Shown here: positions 55,098 through 63,838 of the stretch, piece by piece
How positions within the stretch are numbered: position 1 is the first letter of the stretch
Layout: every line of letters begins with the position of its first letter
From: Paenibacillus sanguinis 2301083 = DSM 16941
GTDB taxonomy: Bacteria > Bacillota > Bacilli > Paenibacillales > Paenibacillaceae
Length of the DNA stretch: 64,000 bases
Direction: 5' to 3'
NCBI RefSeq assembly: GCF_000374825.1
Contig: NZ_KB895383.1
Coordinates: forward strand, 1-64,000
The notes under the pieces: model-generated
Database searches by the model: none
What the model was told of the DNA's origin: nothing
What the model saw: only the letters and a program-made list of their open reading frames with translations
Position numbers and translations under genes: made by a program

Positions 55098-55811
55098 TTA
55101 TGATTTGCTTAATGCCAATTCCAGACGAACCTGAATGTCATTTTCAGTAGACAACACAACACTATGCGGATTCTCCAAGCCGAAGTCGTCGAAGGTAACC
55201 ATTGTGCTGCCGGACAGCAGCAGTTGTTCATCCTTGTACATGACTGTGCCAGCAAAGGTAACCTCCTTATCAATGCCTCGCACATTCAATGTTCCTGTCA
55301 TGGTGAAATCGTAGGTGGCGCCTTCGGTCCAGTCTGTTGGCAGTCCCTCAAAGCTTGATGTCTTGAAGATAGCATTCGGAAATTGAGCTACATCGAAGTA
55401 GTCCGCGGATTTGATATGCTCGTCCCGCTGCGCATTGCTGGAGTCCACCGTGTTCATGTCGATAGTTCCCGTAGCTGTACTTTGAGCCAGGTCGTTCACA
55501 TCAAGCTGCCATTGTCCGCTAACGACATTGTTAACGAAGTTAACCGTTTCTTTAGAGGTGGTAACAGAGAAGTACACCTTGGAGTCATCAGTAATCTCCC
55601 AATTGCCATTCACCAGATCCTGGGAGATCGCTGCTCCAGATGCACTGGCTGTTTGCTCGGAATTATTGCCGGAAGGATTGTTTGCAGGAATGATGGATTC
55701 AATCTCAACGTTGTTTCCCAAGTAATTGTTCATCAGAGCATAAGCGCCGCCGCCGATGATGCCTGCTGACAATACACCCGTAATCAGCCAAGTAATTGTT
55801 TTTTTCTTCAC
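55098..55811 (-). CDS. YceI family protein, membrane-anchored
   Basis: A 237-residue lipocalin-like YceI protein, a fold that binds polyisoprenoid or fatty-acid-like ligands. An N-terminal hydrophobic segment (ITWLITGVLSAGIIGGGAYAL) anchors it outside the cell. A S/N/A-rich linker follows. The YceI domain (about residues 70-235) shows NGNWEITDDSKVYFSV, SGTIDMNTVDSSNAQRDEHI and FKTSSFEG-type blocks. GTG 55811 is chosen because AGGAGG lies 7 bases upstream on the minus strand. It is divergent from the two-component system at 55991. Confidence 0.88.
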   Translation of the reverse strand: MKKKTITWLITGVLSAGIIGGGAYALMNNYLGNNVEIESIIPANNPSGNNSEQTASASGAAISQDLVNGNWEITDDSKVYFSVTTSKETVNFVNNVVSGQWQLDVNDLAQSTATGTIDMNTVDSSNAQRDEHIKSADYFDVAQFPNAIFKTSSFEGLPTDWTEGATYDFTMTGTLNVRGIDKEVTFAGTVMYKDEQLLLSGSTMVTFDDFGLENPHSVVLSTENDIQVRLELALSKS

Positions 55812-55869
55812 AGTAGTTCCTCCTGAAAGCTTTATTATTTTCTCTGCGTAAAAGTCTAGCAAAGTAACA

Positions 55870-55885
55870 TGTCAGGAAGATGTCA
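55870..55885 (+). promoter_or_regulatory. Direct repeat TGTCA-N6-TGTCA, possible response-regulator site
   Basis: TGTCA at 55870-55874 and 55881-55885 are 11 bases apart, one helical turn, the spacing used by OmpR/PhoB-type regulators. A third TGTCAAATTAAAG at 55940-55952 resembles TGTCAAACTAAAA at 55881-55893. They lie between the divergent yceI-like gene and the response regulator gene. Confidence 0.4.
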
Positions 55886-55990
55886 AACTAAAATTTGTTA
55901 TTTAAGTTTCTATTTCCCCTTGCAGGACGGGAACGTCTATGTCAAATTAAAGATTACATTATGCACTATCAAAAGGTTGGAGGGGTCCGT

Positions 55991-56674
55991 GTGAAGGCGA
56001 TCCTGATTGTGGAGGATGAGGAAGCCATCTCGCGTGTGCTTGCAGCATACTTGAAGAAGGCAGGCTTTCAGATTGCCCGAGTTAAGGACGGGCAAGAAGC
56101 CATGGAGAAATTTGAAGCAGGTGATTACGCTCTGGTCTTGCTGGACGTTATGCTGCCGGGGATGAATGGCTGGGAGCTGCTGAAGCAGATTCGCTCGAAG
56201 AGTCCGTGTCCGGTCATTATGCTGACTGCCCTCGGACAATTGGAGGAGCGATTGGAAGGATTAGAGAACGGGGCCGATGACTATATGACCAAGCCGTTTG
56301 TCCCCGAGGAAGTAGTTGCCCGGGTACAGGCTGTGCTGCGAAGAAGACCCCATTGGACCGATGGCGATAGCAAACGCTACTTCGGCAACCTGCTGTTGGA
56401 TTACGCCTCTCGTTCTGTTTATTTAAATGCGGCCGAGGTATCTCTGACTCCACGAGACTTAGCGCTGCTGCTTTTTCTGGCTGAATATCCGAACCGGATT
56501 TTTACCCGGGAGCAACTCATTGAGCAAGTATGGGGTAATGATTATGACGGTAGTGATCGGGCGGTTGATTTATCCGTTAAAAGATTACGTCAAGCCTTGA
56601 CCAACTGGCAGGCGGACGCAGGAGAAATACGCACATTGCGAGGAACGGGGTATCAATTTTGGATCGGAGAGTAA
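55991..56674 (+). CDS. Two-component response regulator, OmpR/PhoB family
   Basis: A 227-residue winged-helix response regulator. The receiver domain has IVEDEE at residues 7-11, the phosphoacceptor D52 in LLDVMLPG and the lysine in MTKPF. The DNA-binding domain (about residues 130-227) has SLTPRDLALLLFLAEYPNRI and RGTGYQFWI. GTG 55991 has GGAGGGG 5 bases upstream and gives the usual length. It overlaps the sensor kinase gene by 16 bases. The signal is unknown. Confidence 0.93.
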   Translation: MKAILIVEDEEAISRVLAAYLKKAGFQIARVKDGQEAMEKFEAGDYALVLLDVMLPGMNGWELLKQIRSKSPCPVIMLTALGQLEERLEGLENGADDYMTKPFVPEEVVARVQAVLRRRPHWTDGDSKRYFGNLLLDYASRSVYLNAAEVSLTPRDLALLLFLAEYPNRIFTREQLIEQVWGNDYDGSDRAVDLSVKRLRQALTNWQADAGEIRTLRGTGYQFWIGE

Positions 56675-58065
56675 AGCCGCGGAAGCTGACTTCCATTTTG
56701 ACCTATTGGACGGTTCGTTATTGTATCATTTTGTGCGTGGGCTTCGTGATGATCTGGCTGATCGCCATATATGGCGTACGGGCTACAGCGATGGATAGCA
56801 GGCTAAAAACCGCCGGTCTGCTTGGACAAGAGCTGGCCGATTACGTTGCGTCTACGGAGGGTCAACTGGTGATTCCCCAGAACATGGATGAACGCCTGAA
56901 GAGTCGGCTGGATTATTTCAATTTTCAAGGCGATCTGTGCTTGTTCATAGCAGATCAGGAGGGGCGTCTATTGTTCTCTGTGCCTGAAACAACCCAAGAG
57001 ATCATCGATCGGCGAATGAATGAGGATTATACCGATGTGGAAGAGCCGCAGACGAAGGCAGTAATTACTCCCGTACAGCATAACGGAGTTCGATTGGGAC
57101 AGGTTACCTTCCTGCTGTCGAAGCAATCTTTGGCTTCAAATCCACATGAAATTACGATAGCACTTGTCGCCCTGTTCACCTTGATTATGGCGGGCTGGCT
57201 GACGATCTACTTGCTGTCGCGCAAGCTGAGTCGCCCGATTCGCCAAGTAGCTGAGGGAGCGCATTTAATTCGCGAGGGCCATTATGATATTAATCTGGAG
57301 GTAGCTACAAGCGAGCGTGAAATTCAAGAATTAGTGGATGCCTTTGGTGATATGGCCCAACGCCTGAAACAGCTTGAGGACTGGCGAGCGTTATCGCTGG
57401 CCGGGGTTACACATGAATTGAAGACACCTGTTACCTCGATTAAAGGACTTCTGCTGGCGGTGCGGGAAGGGGTCGTCACCGAAGAAGAGAGTGGAGAGTT
57501 TCTGGACATTGCTCTTCAGGAATCAGGAAGGCTGGAACGGATGGTGGCGGATTTGCTGGATTACAACGCCATGTCTGCCGGAAATGTACAAATATCATCG
57601 GTGGAGCTGGATTTGAATGGACTCATCTCGGAAATTGTATACCAATGGGGGCTGACAAACAGGCTTCCAGATGCTGAGGTCAAGCTTGCGCTGTCGGAAC
57701 AGAAGGTACACTGTATTGGAGACCCGTTGCGTATTCAGCAAATTGTACTGAATTTGCTCAACAATGCACGTCAGGCCCAGTCTGAAACTTCTCCGGCAAA
57801 GATTGAGGTTCGTATCGTTGTTGCATCTGGAAAAGCGATGATTGAAGTTCAGGATGATGGAACCGGAATTTCCCCGCAGGAAGTCCCATATATCTTTGAT
57901 CGATTCTTTCGAGGTGCCCAGAAGAAGCTGCGCACAAGAGGGCTGGGTCTGGGCTTGACCTATAGTCAATTGCTTGCGCGGGCCCAAGGAGGAGAACTGG
58001 AGCTTGTCCAGACCTCTGCTCAGGGAAGCATCTTCCGCTTACGGCTTCCTCTTGCTCCCGAGTAA
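56659..58065 (+). CDS. Sensor histidine kinase
   Basis: A 468-residue membrane kinase paired with the preceding regulator. It has an N-terminal membrane helix (YCIILCVGFVMIWLIAIYG), an extracellular sensor region (about residues 45-165), a second helix (ITIALVALFTLIMAGWLTIYL), a HAMP segment, the phosphoacceptor motif THELKTPVTS near residue 253, and HATPase blocks LNLLNNARQA, DDGTGISP and RGLGLGLTYS. The start is TTG 56659, overlapping the regulator, with AGGAACGGGG upstream. Confidence 0.93.
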   Translation: MDRRVKPRKLTSILTYWTVRYCIILCVGFVMIWLIAIYGVRATAMDSRLKTAGLLGQELADYVASTEGQLVIPQNMDERLKSRLDYFNFQGDLCLFIADQEGRLLFSVPETTQEIIDRRMNEDYTDVEEPQTKAVITPVQHNGVRLGQVTFLLSKQSLASNPHEITIALVALFTLIMAGWLTIYLLSRKLSRPIRQVAEGAHLIREGHYDINLEVATSEREIQELVDAFGDMAQRLKQLEDWRALSLAGVTHELKTPVTSIKGLLLAVREGVVTEEESGEFLDIALQESGRLERMVADLLDYNAMSAGNVQISSVELDLNGLISEIVYQWGLTNRLPDAEVKLALSEQKVHCIGDPLRIQQIVLNLLNNARQAQSETSPAKIEVRIVVASGKAMIEVQDDGTGISPQEVPYIFDRFFRGAQKKLRTRGLGLGLTYSQLLARAQGGELELVQTSAQGSIFRLRLPLAPE

Positions 58066-58161
58066 GGAATAGTGCGGGTTCAACCCGTTATTCAGCCCAT
58101 TTTCGTATATTAACGGGCGGATTTCAGATTGTTGAGAAAGTTGGTTTTCCGTACATTTCAG

Positions 58162-58192
58162 ATAAAAGAGCCCTTAGCCTATAAGGGTTCTT
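58162..58192 (-). terminator. Hairpin oriented as a minus-strand terminator
   Basis: AGAGCCCTTA (58167-58176) pairs with TAAGGGTTCT (58182-58191) around GCCTA. On the minus strand it is followed by TTTTATC; on the plus strand only by TCTCC. It overlaps the stop of the small frame at 58179-58364. Confidence 0.55.
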
Positions 58193-58364
58193 CTCCATAG
58201 AAATGGTACGTCACGCCCTTTCCCGACAATCTGAGGATTTCCCACTGGCGAGAACTAGCATCAAGAGAGTGGGCAGTAGACGGAGATTGCACGTGAATGG
58301 GCGCCGAGTCGGTTTCCATAAGCGTTTGCCCTGTTTTGGGCACCGGGAGTTGTGGAATCGCCAA
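58179..58364 (-). CDS. Possible small minus-strand protein
   Basis: A 61-codon frame in the 520-base gap between the kinase and miaB. Its stop lies inside a hairpin that looks like a minus-strand terminator. The product (PQLPVPKTGQTLMETDSA at the N-terminus, ILRLSGKGVTYHFYGEEPL at the C-terminus) matches no family I know. The TTG start has no strong ribosome site. TTGAAC-N18-TAAAAA upstream on the minus strand could be a promoter. The rest of 58066-58585 shows nothing clear apart from a plus-strand TATAAT at 58375-58380. Confidence 0.3.
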   Translation of the reverse strand: MAIPQLPVPKTGQTLMETDSAPIHVQSPSTAHSLDASSRQWEILRLSGKGVTYHFYGEEPL

Positions 58365-58585
58365 TAAGCCTATGGTATAATTTTTTATTGATGCTTATAG
58401 AAGTTGTTCAAACCGTTATCTATTGATTACGAGGCGGGTCAGGAAGCAGATTGCACGCGCTACTATATAAATTGAACGAAAGAACATTGGTCATCATAGA
58501 TTCAACTTATATAGCAATTTTAGAACGAATCAATGGTTTGACATGAAATATAAAGCGATATCGAAATGAGGAAGTGAAGCGAACG

Positions 58586-60157
58586 ATGAAGGACCCCAAA
58601 CAGCAAAACAAGCCTCTTGATAAGGACTATTCCCAATATTTCAACTTCAGCGATGCCAAGCTGATTAGTGAAGAAGACGGGAAGACGACTTATCGTATTC
58701 GCGGGCGCAATATTCAGATCAATTCCAACCCTGACTATAAACAAGGCAAGCGCCGGGGCAAGGAAGACATTCAGGTTCATTACGACTTTAGTATTCCCGA
58801 TGAGATGAAGAGCTTTGGGGAAGGCAAGTATTACAATATTACAACCTATGGTTGTCAGATGAACGAGCACGATACGGAGACCATCAAGGGCTTGCTGGAG
58901 CAAATGGGCTATCGTTCCACCGAGGATCGCAAGCAGGCTGATATTATTCTGCTCAATACGTGTGCTATTCGCGAGAATGCTGAGGATAAGGTGTTTGGCG
59001 AACTGGGTCATCTGAAGGGGTTGAAGACAGAGAAGCCTAACCTGCTGCTCGGCGTCTGCGGCTGCATGTCGCAGGAAGAAGGCGTGGTCAAGCGGATCAT
59101 GCAAAGACATGGATTTGTGGATATGATCTTTGGAACCCACAATATCCATCGGCTGCCGCATTTGATTCAGGAAGCCATCTTCAGCAAGGAGATGGTCGTC
59201 GAGGTCTGGTCCAAGGAAGGCGATATTATCGAGAACCTGCCGAAGAAGCGGGAAGGGATGCGGGCTTGGGTGAACATTATGTACGGCTGTGATAAATTCT
59301 GCACGTATTGTATCGTACCGTTCACGCGAGGCAAGGAACGCAGCCGCCGCCCTGATGACGTTATTGCCGAAGTCCGGGAACTGGCAAGACAAGGCTATAA
59401 GGAAGTAACCTTGCTGGGACAGAACGTGAACGCTTACGGCAAGGATTTTACCGATATGGATTACACTTTTGCTAATTTAATGGATGATATTCGTCAAATC
59501 GACATTCCGCGTGTGCGATTTACTACGTCACATCCACGGGATTTTGACGATGCGCTCATTGAAGTGTTGGCCAAGGGCGGCAATCTGGTGGAGCACATCC
59601 ATCTGCCCGTGCAATCGGGGAGCAGTGAAGTGCTGAAGAAAATGAGCCGCAAGTATACACGTGAGCATTATGTGGAGTTGGTGCGGAAGATTAAGGCCAG
59701 CATCCCGAACGTCGTATTGACGACAGATATTATTGTAGGATTTCCGGGGGAAACGGAAGCTCAATTTGAGGAAACCCTGTCATTGGTGCGGGAGATCGGT
59801 TATGATTCGGCCTACACCTTCATCTACTCTCCACGGGAGGGTACGCCGGCAGCGGCCATGGAAGATAACGTGCCCATGGAAGAGAAGAAGGCCCGGCTGG
59901 CTCGCCTGAACGATGCGATCACGGAATATAGTCGGCGCAGCAATGACGGAACGAAAGGCCAGATCGTGGAAGTGCTGGTTGAAGGGGAGAGCAAGAACAA
60001 TGCGCAGGTGCTGGCTGGACGCACCCGCAGCAACAAGCTGGTTCATTTCGAGGGAGACAAGGATTTAATCGGCACCTTTGTGCATGTGGAAATAACAGAC
60101 CCGATGACTTGGTACATTAAAGGCAATCTGGTACAAGAGACTGCCAATTTAGCATAG
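58586..60157 (+). CDS. miaB: tRNA-2-methylthio-N6-dimethylallyladenosine synthase MiaB
   Basis: A radical-SAM methylthiotransferase that converts i6A37 to ms2i6A37 in tRNA. The 523-residue product has an N-terminal extension of about 85 residues, the UPF0004 domain ([30 protein letters not shown]), the radical-SAM motif [13 protein letters not shown] and a C-terminal TRAM domain ([19 protein letters not shown]). ATG 58586 has AGGAAG 11 bases upstream; GTG 58574 overlaps that site. ricA follows closely, as in B. subtilis. Confidence 0.95.
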   Translation: MKDPKQQNKPLDKDYSQYFNFSDAKLISEEDGKTTYRIRGRNIQINSNPDYKQGKRRGKEDIQVHYDFSIPDEMKSFGEGKYYNITTYGCQMNEHDTETIKGLLEQMGYRSTEDRKQADIILLNTCAIRENAEDKVFGELGHLKGLKTEKPNLLLGVCGCMSQEEGVVKRIMQRHGFVDMIFGTHNIHRLPHLIQEAIFSKEMVVEVWSKEGDIIENLPKKREGMRAWVNIMYGCDKFCTYCIVPFTRGKERSRRPDDVIAEVRELARQGYKEVTLLGQNVNAYGKDFTDMDYTFANLMDDIRQIDIPRVRFTTSHPRDFDDALIEVLAKGGNLVEHIHLPVQSGSSEVLKKMSRKYTREHYVELVRKIKASIPNVVLTTDIIVGFPGETEAQFEETLSLVREIGYDSAYTFIYSPREGTPAAAMEDNVPMEEKKARLARLNDAITEYSRRSNDGTKGQIVEVLVEGESKNNAQVLAGRTRSNKLVHFEGDKDLIGTFVHVEITDPMTWYIKGNLVQETANLA

Positions 60158-60175
60158 TCCAAGGAGGTTGTAACG

Positions 60176-60625
60176 GTGGAGCATAAAGAACAAAGCGATT
60201 GCGGCATTCCCAAGTTTGATTCCCGGGAGCTGGTGATTCGTGAAGATATCATGTCTAAAGCCAGAGAGCTGGCCGAATTAATCGGAACAAGCGAGGAAGT
60301 ACAGCAGTTTCAGAAGGCAGAGAAGTTGATTCAGCAGCATGAACGGGTGCAAGGGCTGATCAGTATGATCAAGAAGAAGCAGAAAGAAATCGTCGCTTTT
60401 GAAAGCTTCCAGAACCAGGCGATGGTCCAGAAGATTGAACGTGAAATCGAGGAGCTGCAGGATGAACTCGATGGCATTCCGCTGGTCACTGAGTTCCAGC
60501 AGAGCCAAAGTGATATCAATTACTTGCTGCAACTGGTCGTTTCGGTGATTCGAGATACCGTCTCCAGCAAGGTCAATGTAGAATCCGGCAGCGAACCGGC
60601 GGTGACGTCCGGTTACGGGGAATAA
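60176..60625 (+). CDS. ricA: RicA (YmcA), subunit of the RicAFT complex
   Basis: RicA with RicF and RicT forms an iron-sulfur complex that stimulates RNase Y processing and affects sporulation, competence and biofilm. The 149-residue product is helical: DIMSKARELAELIGTSEEV, a coiled-coil-like KAEKLIQQHERVQGLISMIK, IEREIEELQDELDG. GTG 60176 follows AAGGAGGTTG by 6 bases. It is 18 bases after miaB, and rny is in the same window. Confidence 0.92.
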   Translation: MEHKEQSDCGIPKFDSRELVIREDIMSKARELAELIGTSEEVQQFQKAEKLIQQHERVQGLISMIKKKQKEIVAFESFQNQAMVQKIEREIEELQDELDGIPLVTEFQQSQSDINYLLQLVVSVIRDTVSSKVNVESGSEPAVTSGYGE

Positions 60626-60637
60626 GCTGAATTCGTC

Positions 60638-60678
60638 GGTGCGAAAGGCATGTCAAGGCATGCCCTCCGCACCTTTTT
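60638..60678 (+). terminator. Terminator after ricA
   Basis: GGTGCG pairs with CGCACC (60668-60673), with inner GGCATG/CATGCC pairing, followed by five Ts. Confidence 0.88.
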
Positions 60679-60754
60679 GAATAGAGTTTAAGCGCAGTGG
60701 ATGGTTTCATCAAGAACATAAGATAGATATAGAGACAGGCATAGGAGGATTTAC

Positions 60755-61147
60755 ATGGATTGGAATGAAGAGGTCAGTCGCCGTAATGAACAGTCCTTCT
60801 GGGGGTTTTTGGGACTCAAATTGATTTCTGCTGATTCAACTCGGGTTGAGATTGGGCTTACGGCAGTGGATTCACATTTAAATGCGATGGGCATTGTCCA
60901 CGGGGGCGTGTTATCATCTATGATGGATCAAGCGATGGGAACGATGGTGGCTACGCTGAAGGGAAAGCTTGGGGTGACGACGCATCTCAACGTCAACTTT
61001 CTGAGTCCGATGCAAGCGGGAGAGCTTGTGGTTACGGCTTTTCCTCTGCACGAGACGCATCGCACCCTCACGCTTCGTTCAGAGGTGCGAGATGGAAAGG
61101 GAACTCTGGGCTGCATCTCCACCGCCACCTTTCGGCTCCTAAAATAG
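60755..61147 (+). CDS. PaaI-type hotdog-fold thioesterase
   Basis: A 130-residue acyl-CoA thioesterase-like protein. The hotdog signature is clear: LNAMGIVHGGVLSSMMDQAMG (helix with HGG), LNVNFLSPMQAGELVV. The substrate is probably an aromatic or short acyl-CoA. ATG 60755 follows AGGAGG. It stands alone between terminator-flanked ricA and the NAD-salvage pair. Confidence 0.88.
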   Translation: MDWNEEVSRRNEQSFWGFLGLKLISADSTRVEIGLTAVDSHLNAMGIVHGGVLSSMMDQAMGTMVATLKGKLGVTTHLNVNFLSPMQAGELVVTAFPLHETHRTLTLRSEVRDGKGTLGCISTATFRLLK

Positions 61148-61194
61148 TGGTAAACCCGAAATGCCAGGCCAGGCTATGTAAGTAAGAAGCTTAA

Positions 61195-61227
61195 AGCTTT
61201 CTTGAAGAAAGCTGCACCGGAAGCATG
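61195..61227 (+). repeat. Isolated hairpin-plus-GGAAGCATG module
   Basis: AGCTTTC-TTGAA-GAAAGCT (61195-61213) is followed by GCACCGGAAGCATG (61214-61227). This has the same plan as the modules in repeat copies B and D, with a different but still paired stem. The terminal GTTCAAAAAGTC is not seen nearby, so this is a lone or decayed module. The rest of 61148-61399 holds no gene. Confidence 0.6.
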
Positions 61228-61339
61228 TTGGCCTTTGCGAGTGGATTTCTACTTCATCTGAATTTATAAAACAAGAGAAATTCATGAGCAACAGCGATCA
61301 TAAGAACATTTTCTCGTCTGCTTCTTTGCATGTAAATAA

Positions 61340-61352
61340 TAAGTTCAACTTA
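61340..61352 (+). promoter_or_regulatory. Palindrome upstream of the Nudix-pncB pair
   Basis: TAAGTT-C-AACTTA is a perfect 13-base palindrome 48 bases before the Nudix start, embedded in the larger TGTAA...TTACA symmetry (61331-61354). If the Nudix protein is NrtR-like, this could be its operator. Confidence 0.35.
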
Positions 61353-61399
61353 CATAAGACAGGGTTGGCATTATCATATGACTGATGTGGTGATACGTG

Positions 61400-62179
61400 A
61401 TGAACAATGAACAAGAGCATGACGAATCAATTAATGAGGTTAAGAAATATCGCACACCTGATGGTATTCCGGCAGATATTGTGATGTTTACACTAACCCG
61501 GCAGGAGCGTAAGGCCTCCACCAAGTCTCTGCCCCATTTCGACTTGAAGGTCATGCTGATCCGCCGGCGAAGTTGGCCGTTTGCCGGGGCTTGGGCTCTG
61601 CCCGGAGGTTTCTCTCAGGAAGATGAGTCCCTGTATGAAACCGCTCGCCGGGAGTTGAAGGAAGAGACGGGGGTTGACGGCTCTCATCTGGAGTATCTTG
61701 GGGTATACAGCACACCGGGCCGGGATCCTCGTGGCTGGATTATTTCTCATGCTTTCTTTGCATTGGTGGAAGAGTGGGTACTGGAGAAACGCCAATCTGC
61801 GGATGATGCACAGGAGGTTGGCTTGTTCACTGTGCGCGAGGCTCTGGAGGAGCTGCAGCTTGCTTTTGATCACCGGGAGATTTTGCAAGACGCCTATAAG
61901 CGCATTCAGCAGCAGATGCTTCATACGACTATTGCCAAGCAATTTTTGCCGCCACATTTCACGTTGGGTGAATTGTATCAAGTGATTCAAACGGTTGTTC
62001 CCGATTTTGCCGAACTGAACTTTATTCGTAAAATAACATCGACACGCAGCCGTCAGGGCATATTGGAAGAGGTGCATGACGAGAATGGCAACCCGATGCT
62101 GTCCAATCAGTATTCCCAGCGGCCGGCACAATTGTACCGGTTTACCGACTTTACCCCTCAGTTGTCGATCTATACATAG
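61400..62179 (+). CDS. Nudix hydrolase with C-terminal winged-helix domain (NrtR-like)
   Basis: A 259-residue protein with a complete Nudix box (G-x5-E-x7-REL-x-EE-x-GV, in GGFSQEDESLYETARREL followed by KEETGV) and a C-terminal wHTH-like region (FLPPHFTLGELYQVIQTVV, then FIRKITSTRSRQGI). This arrangement matches NrtR, the NAD-metabolism repressor, whose Nudix domain senses ADP-ribose; here the intact box means it may also hydrolyse substrate. It lies 25 bases before pncB. ATG 61400 is preferred to GTG 61397. Confidence 0.88.
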   Translation: MNNEQEHDESINEVKKYRTPDGIPADIVMFTLTRQERKASTKSLPHFDLKVMLIRRRSWPFAGAWALPGGFSQEDESLYETARRELKEETGVDGSHLEYLGVYSTPGRDPRGWIISHAFFALVEEWVLEKRQSADDAQEVGLFTVREALEELQLAFDHREILQDAYKRIQQQMLHTTIAKQFLPPHFTLGELYQVIQTVVPDFAELNFIRKITSTRSRQGILEEVHDENGNPMLSNQYSQRPAQLYRFTDFTPQLSIYT

Positions 62180-62204
62180 CAGGGTACAGAAAGGATGAAC
62201 TTAC

Positions 62205-63659
62205 ATGCCAGCCACGGGGTTAGCATTGCATACCGATAAATATCAGATCAATATGATTTATGCCCATTGGGTGAATGGCACACATCTGCGGGAGACGGTG
62301 TTTGAAGCTTATTTTCGCAAGCTGCCGTTCGGTAATGGATATGCCGTATTTGCGGGTCTTGAACGGATTGTGAACTATATTCGCGGGCTGCGCTTTACGG
62401 AGGAGGACCTAGACTACCTGGCCAGGCAAGAAGAGAATTACCAGCCGGAATTCCTTGAGCTGCTGCGAGGCTTTCAGTTCAAGGGAACGTTGTTGTCGAT
62501 GCAGGAAGGGGCTATCTGCTTCCCCAATGAGCCTTTAATTCGGGTGCAGGGCACCATCATGGAGACTCAATTGATCGAAACGGCGATGTTGAACTTTATG
62601 AACTTCCAGACCTTGATTGCAACCAAAGCCTCCCGCGTCAAGCAGGTCGCTGAACATGATGTGCTGCTGGAATTTGGCACACGCCGTGCTCAGGAAGCCG
62701 ATGCGGCGATCTGGGGAGCAAGGGCAGCCTATATCTCCGGCTTCGATGCCACGTCCAATCTGCTTGCAGGGGAGCGTTTTGGCATTCCAACCAAGGGGAC
62801 ACATGCCCATTCCTGGGTCCAGATTTTCGATTCGGAGCTGGAGGCTTTTGAATGGTATGCCAAAGCACTGCCTGATCAGGTATCGCTATTAGTTGATACA
62901 TTCGATACGTTAAAGAGCGGAGTGCCGAATGCGATACGGACTGCGCGGGTACTGGAAGCGGCCGGGAAGCGTCTGAGCAGCATCCGGCTGGACAGCGGCG
63001 ACCTGGCATACCTGTCGATTCAGGCCCGAAAAATGCTGGATGAGGCGGGCTTGAATTACGTTAAGATTGTGGCCTCCAATGACCTGGACGAGAATACAAT
63101 CTTTAACCTTAAGGCGCAAGGAGCACGGATCGATATTTGGGGTGTGGGGACCCAATTGATTACCGCCGCCGATCAACCGGCCTTGGGCGGGGTCTACAAG
63201 CTGGTGGAGAAGGAGAAGAATGGCCGGATGGAGCCGACCATCAAGATCTCCGGCAATCCCGAGAAGGTAACAACACCGGGGAAGAAGGATGTTTGGCGCA
63301 TTGTGAGCAGGGAGAGCGGCAGAGCCATTGCCGATTACGTCTGCTTTCCGCATGAGCAGCAAGCTCATACGGGAGGGAATCTTCGCTTGTTTGATCCGGT
63401 GCACCCTTATATTAAGAAGACGGTGAAGAATTTCCAGGCAGTAGCGATGCTGCAAACCATATTCGAGAATGGTGAGCTGGTCTATGAGCTTCCGAGCCTG
63501 GAGCAAATTCGCCAGCATCATCGTGAACAGTTAAACCTGTTCTGGCCCGAGTACCTGCGGAAGATGAACCCGGAAATTTACCGGATTAGTCTAAGCCAGG
63601 AGGCTTGGGAAATGAAGCAGAAAATGATTGAGGAATACGTACAGCAGCAAGACGATTAA
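62205..63659 (+). CDS. pncB: Nicotinate phosphoribosyltransferase
   Basis: Converts nicotinate and PRPP to nicotinate mononucleotide in NAD salvage. The 484-residue product has the family blocks LHTDKYQINMIYAHW at the N-terminus, EFGTRRAQEADAAIWGARAA, GFDATSNLLAGERFGIPTKG with the THAHSWV motif (phosphorylated histidine region) and SIRLDSGDLAYLS. ATG 62205 follows AAAGGATG. It is coupled with the upstream Nudix/NrtR-like gene. Confidence 0.95.
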   Translation: MPATGLALHTDKYQINMIYAHWVNGTHLRETVFEAYFRKLPFGNGYAVFAGLERIVNYIRGLRFTEEDLDYLARQEENYQPEFLELLRGFQFKGTLLSMQEGAICFPNEPLIRVQGTIMETQLIETAMLNFMNFQTLIATKASRVKQVAEHDVLLEFGTRRAQEADAAIWGARAAYISGFDATSNLLAGERFGIPTKGTHAHSWVQIFDSELEAFEWYAKALPDQVSLLVDTFDTLKSGVPNAIRTARVLEAAGKRLSSIRLDSGDLAYLSIQARKMLDEAGLNYVKIVASNDLDENTIFNLKAQGARIDIWGVGTQLITAADQPALGGVYKLVEKEKNGRMEPTIKISGNPEKVTTPGKKDVWRIVSRESGRAIADYVCFPHEQQAHTGGNLRLFDPVHPYIKKTVKNFQAVAMLQTIFENGELVYELPSLEQIRQHHREQLNLFWPEYLRKMNPEIYRISLSQEAWEMKQKMIEEYVQQQDD

Positions 63660-63758
63660 CATACATAGAGCACAGGAACCAGGGACTCGCCTGCCCAGTG
63701 AACTGTGACCCTATTGAGGACACCTTTTGAACAAAGCCCCCACCTAGGCAGCTAATAG

Positions 63759-63791
63759 ATGACTTCTGAATTCATCAGGAGTCATTTTTTT
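63759..63791 (+). terminator. Terminator after pncB
   Basis: ATGACTTCTGA (63759-63769) pairs with TCAGGAGTCAT (63775-63785) around ATTCA, running into seven Ts. CCTTTTGAACAAAG at 63724 resembles the end of the modular repeats. Confidence 0.88.
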
Positions 63792-63801
63792 GTCAAAAGA
63801 A

Positions 63802-63838
63802 AGAGGGTGCTCCAAAGTTTACTTTTGGGACACCCTCT
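63802..63838. repeat. Large inverted repeat at the right edge
   Basis: AGAGGGTG-CT-CCAAAGT pairs with ACTTTTGG-GA-CACCCTCT. GGGTGTCCCAAAAG-type sequences occur at ends of some insertion sequences. It also fits a minus-strand terminator for the partial frame entering from the right. Confidence 0.5.
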
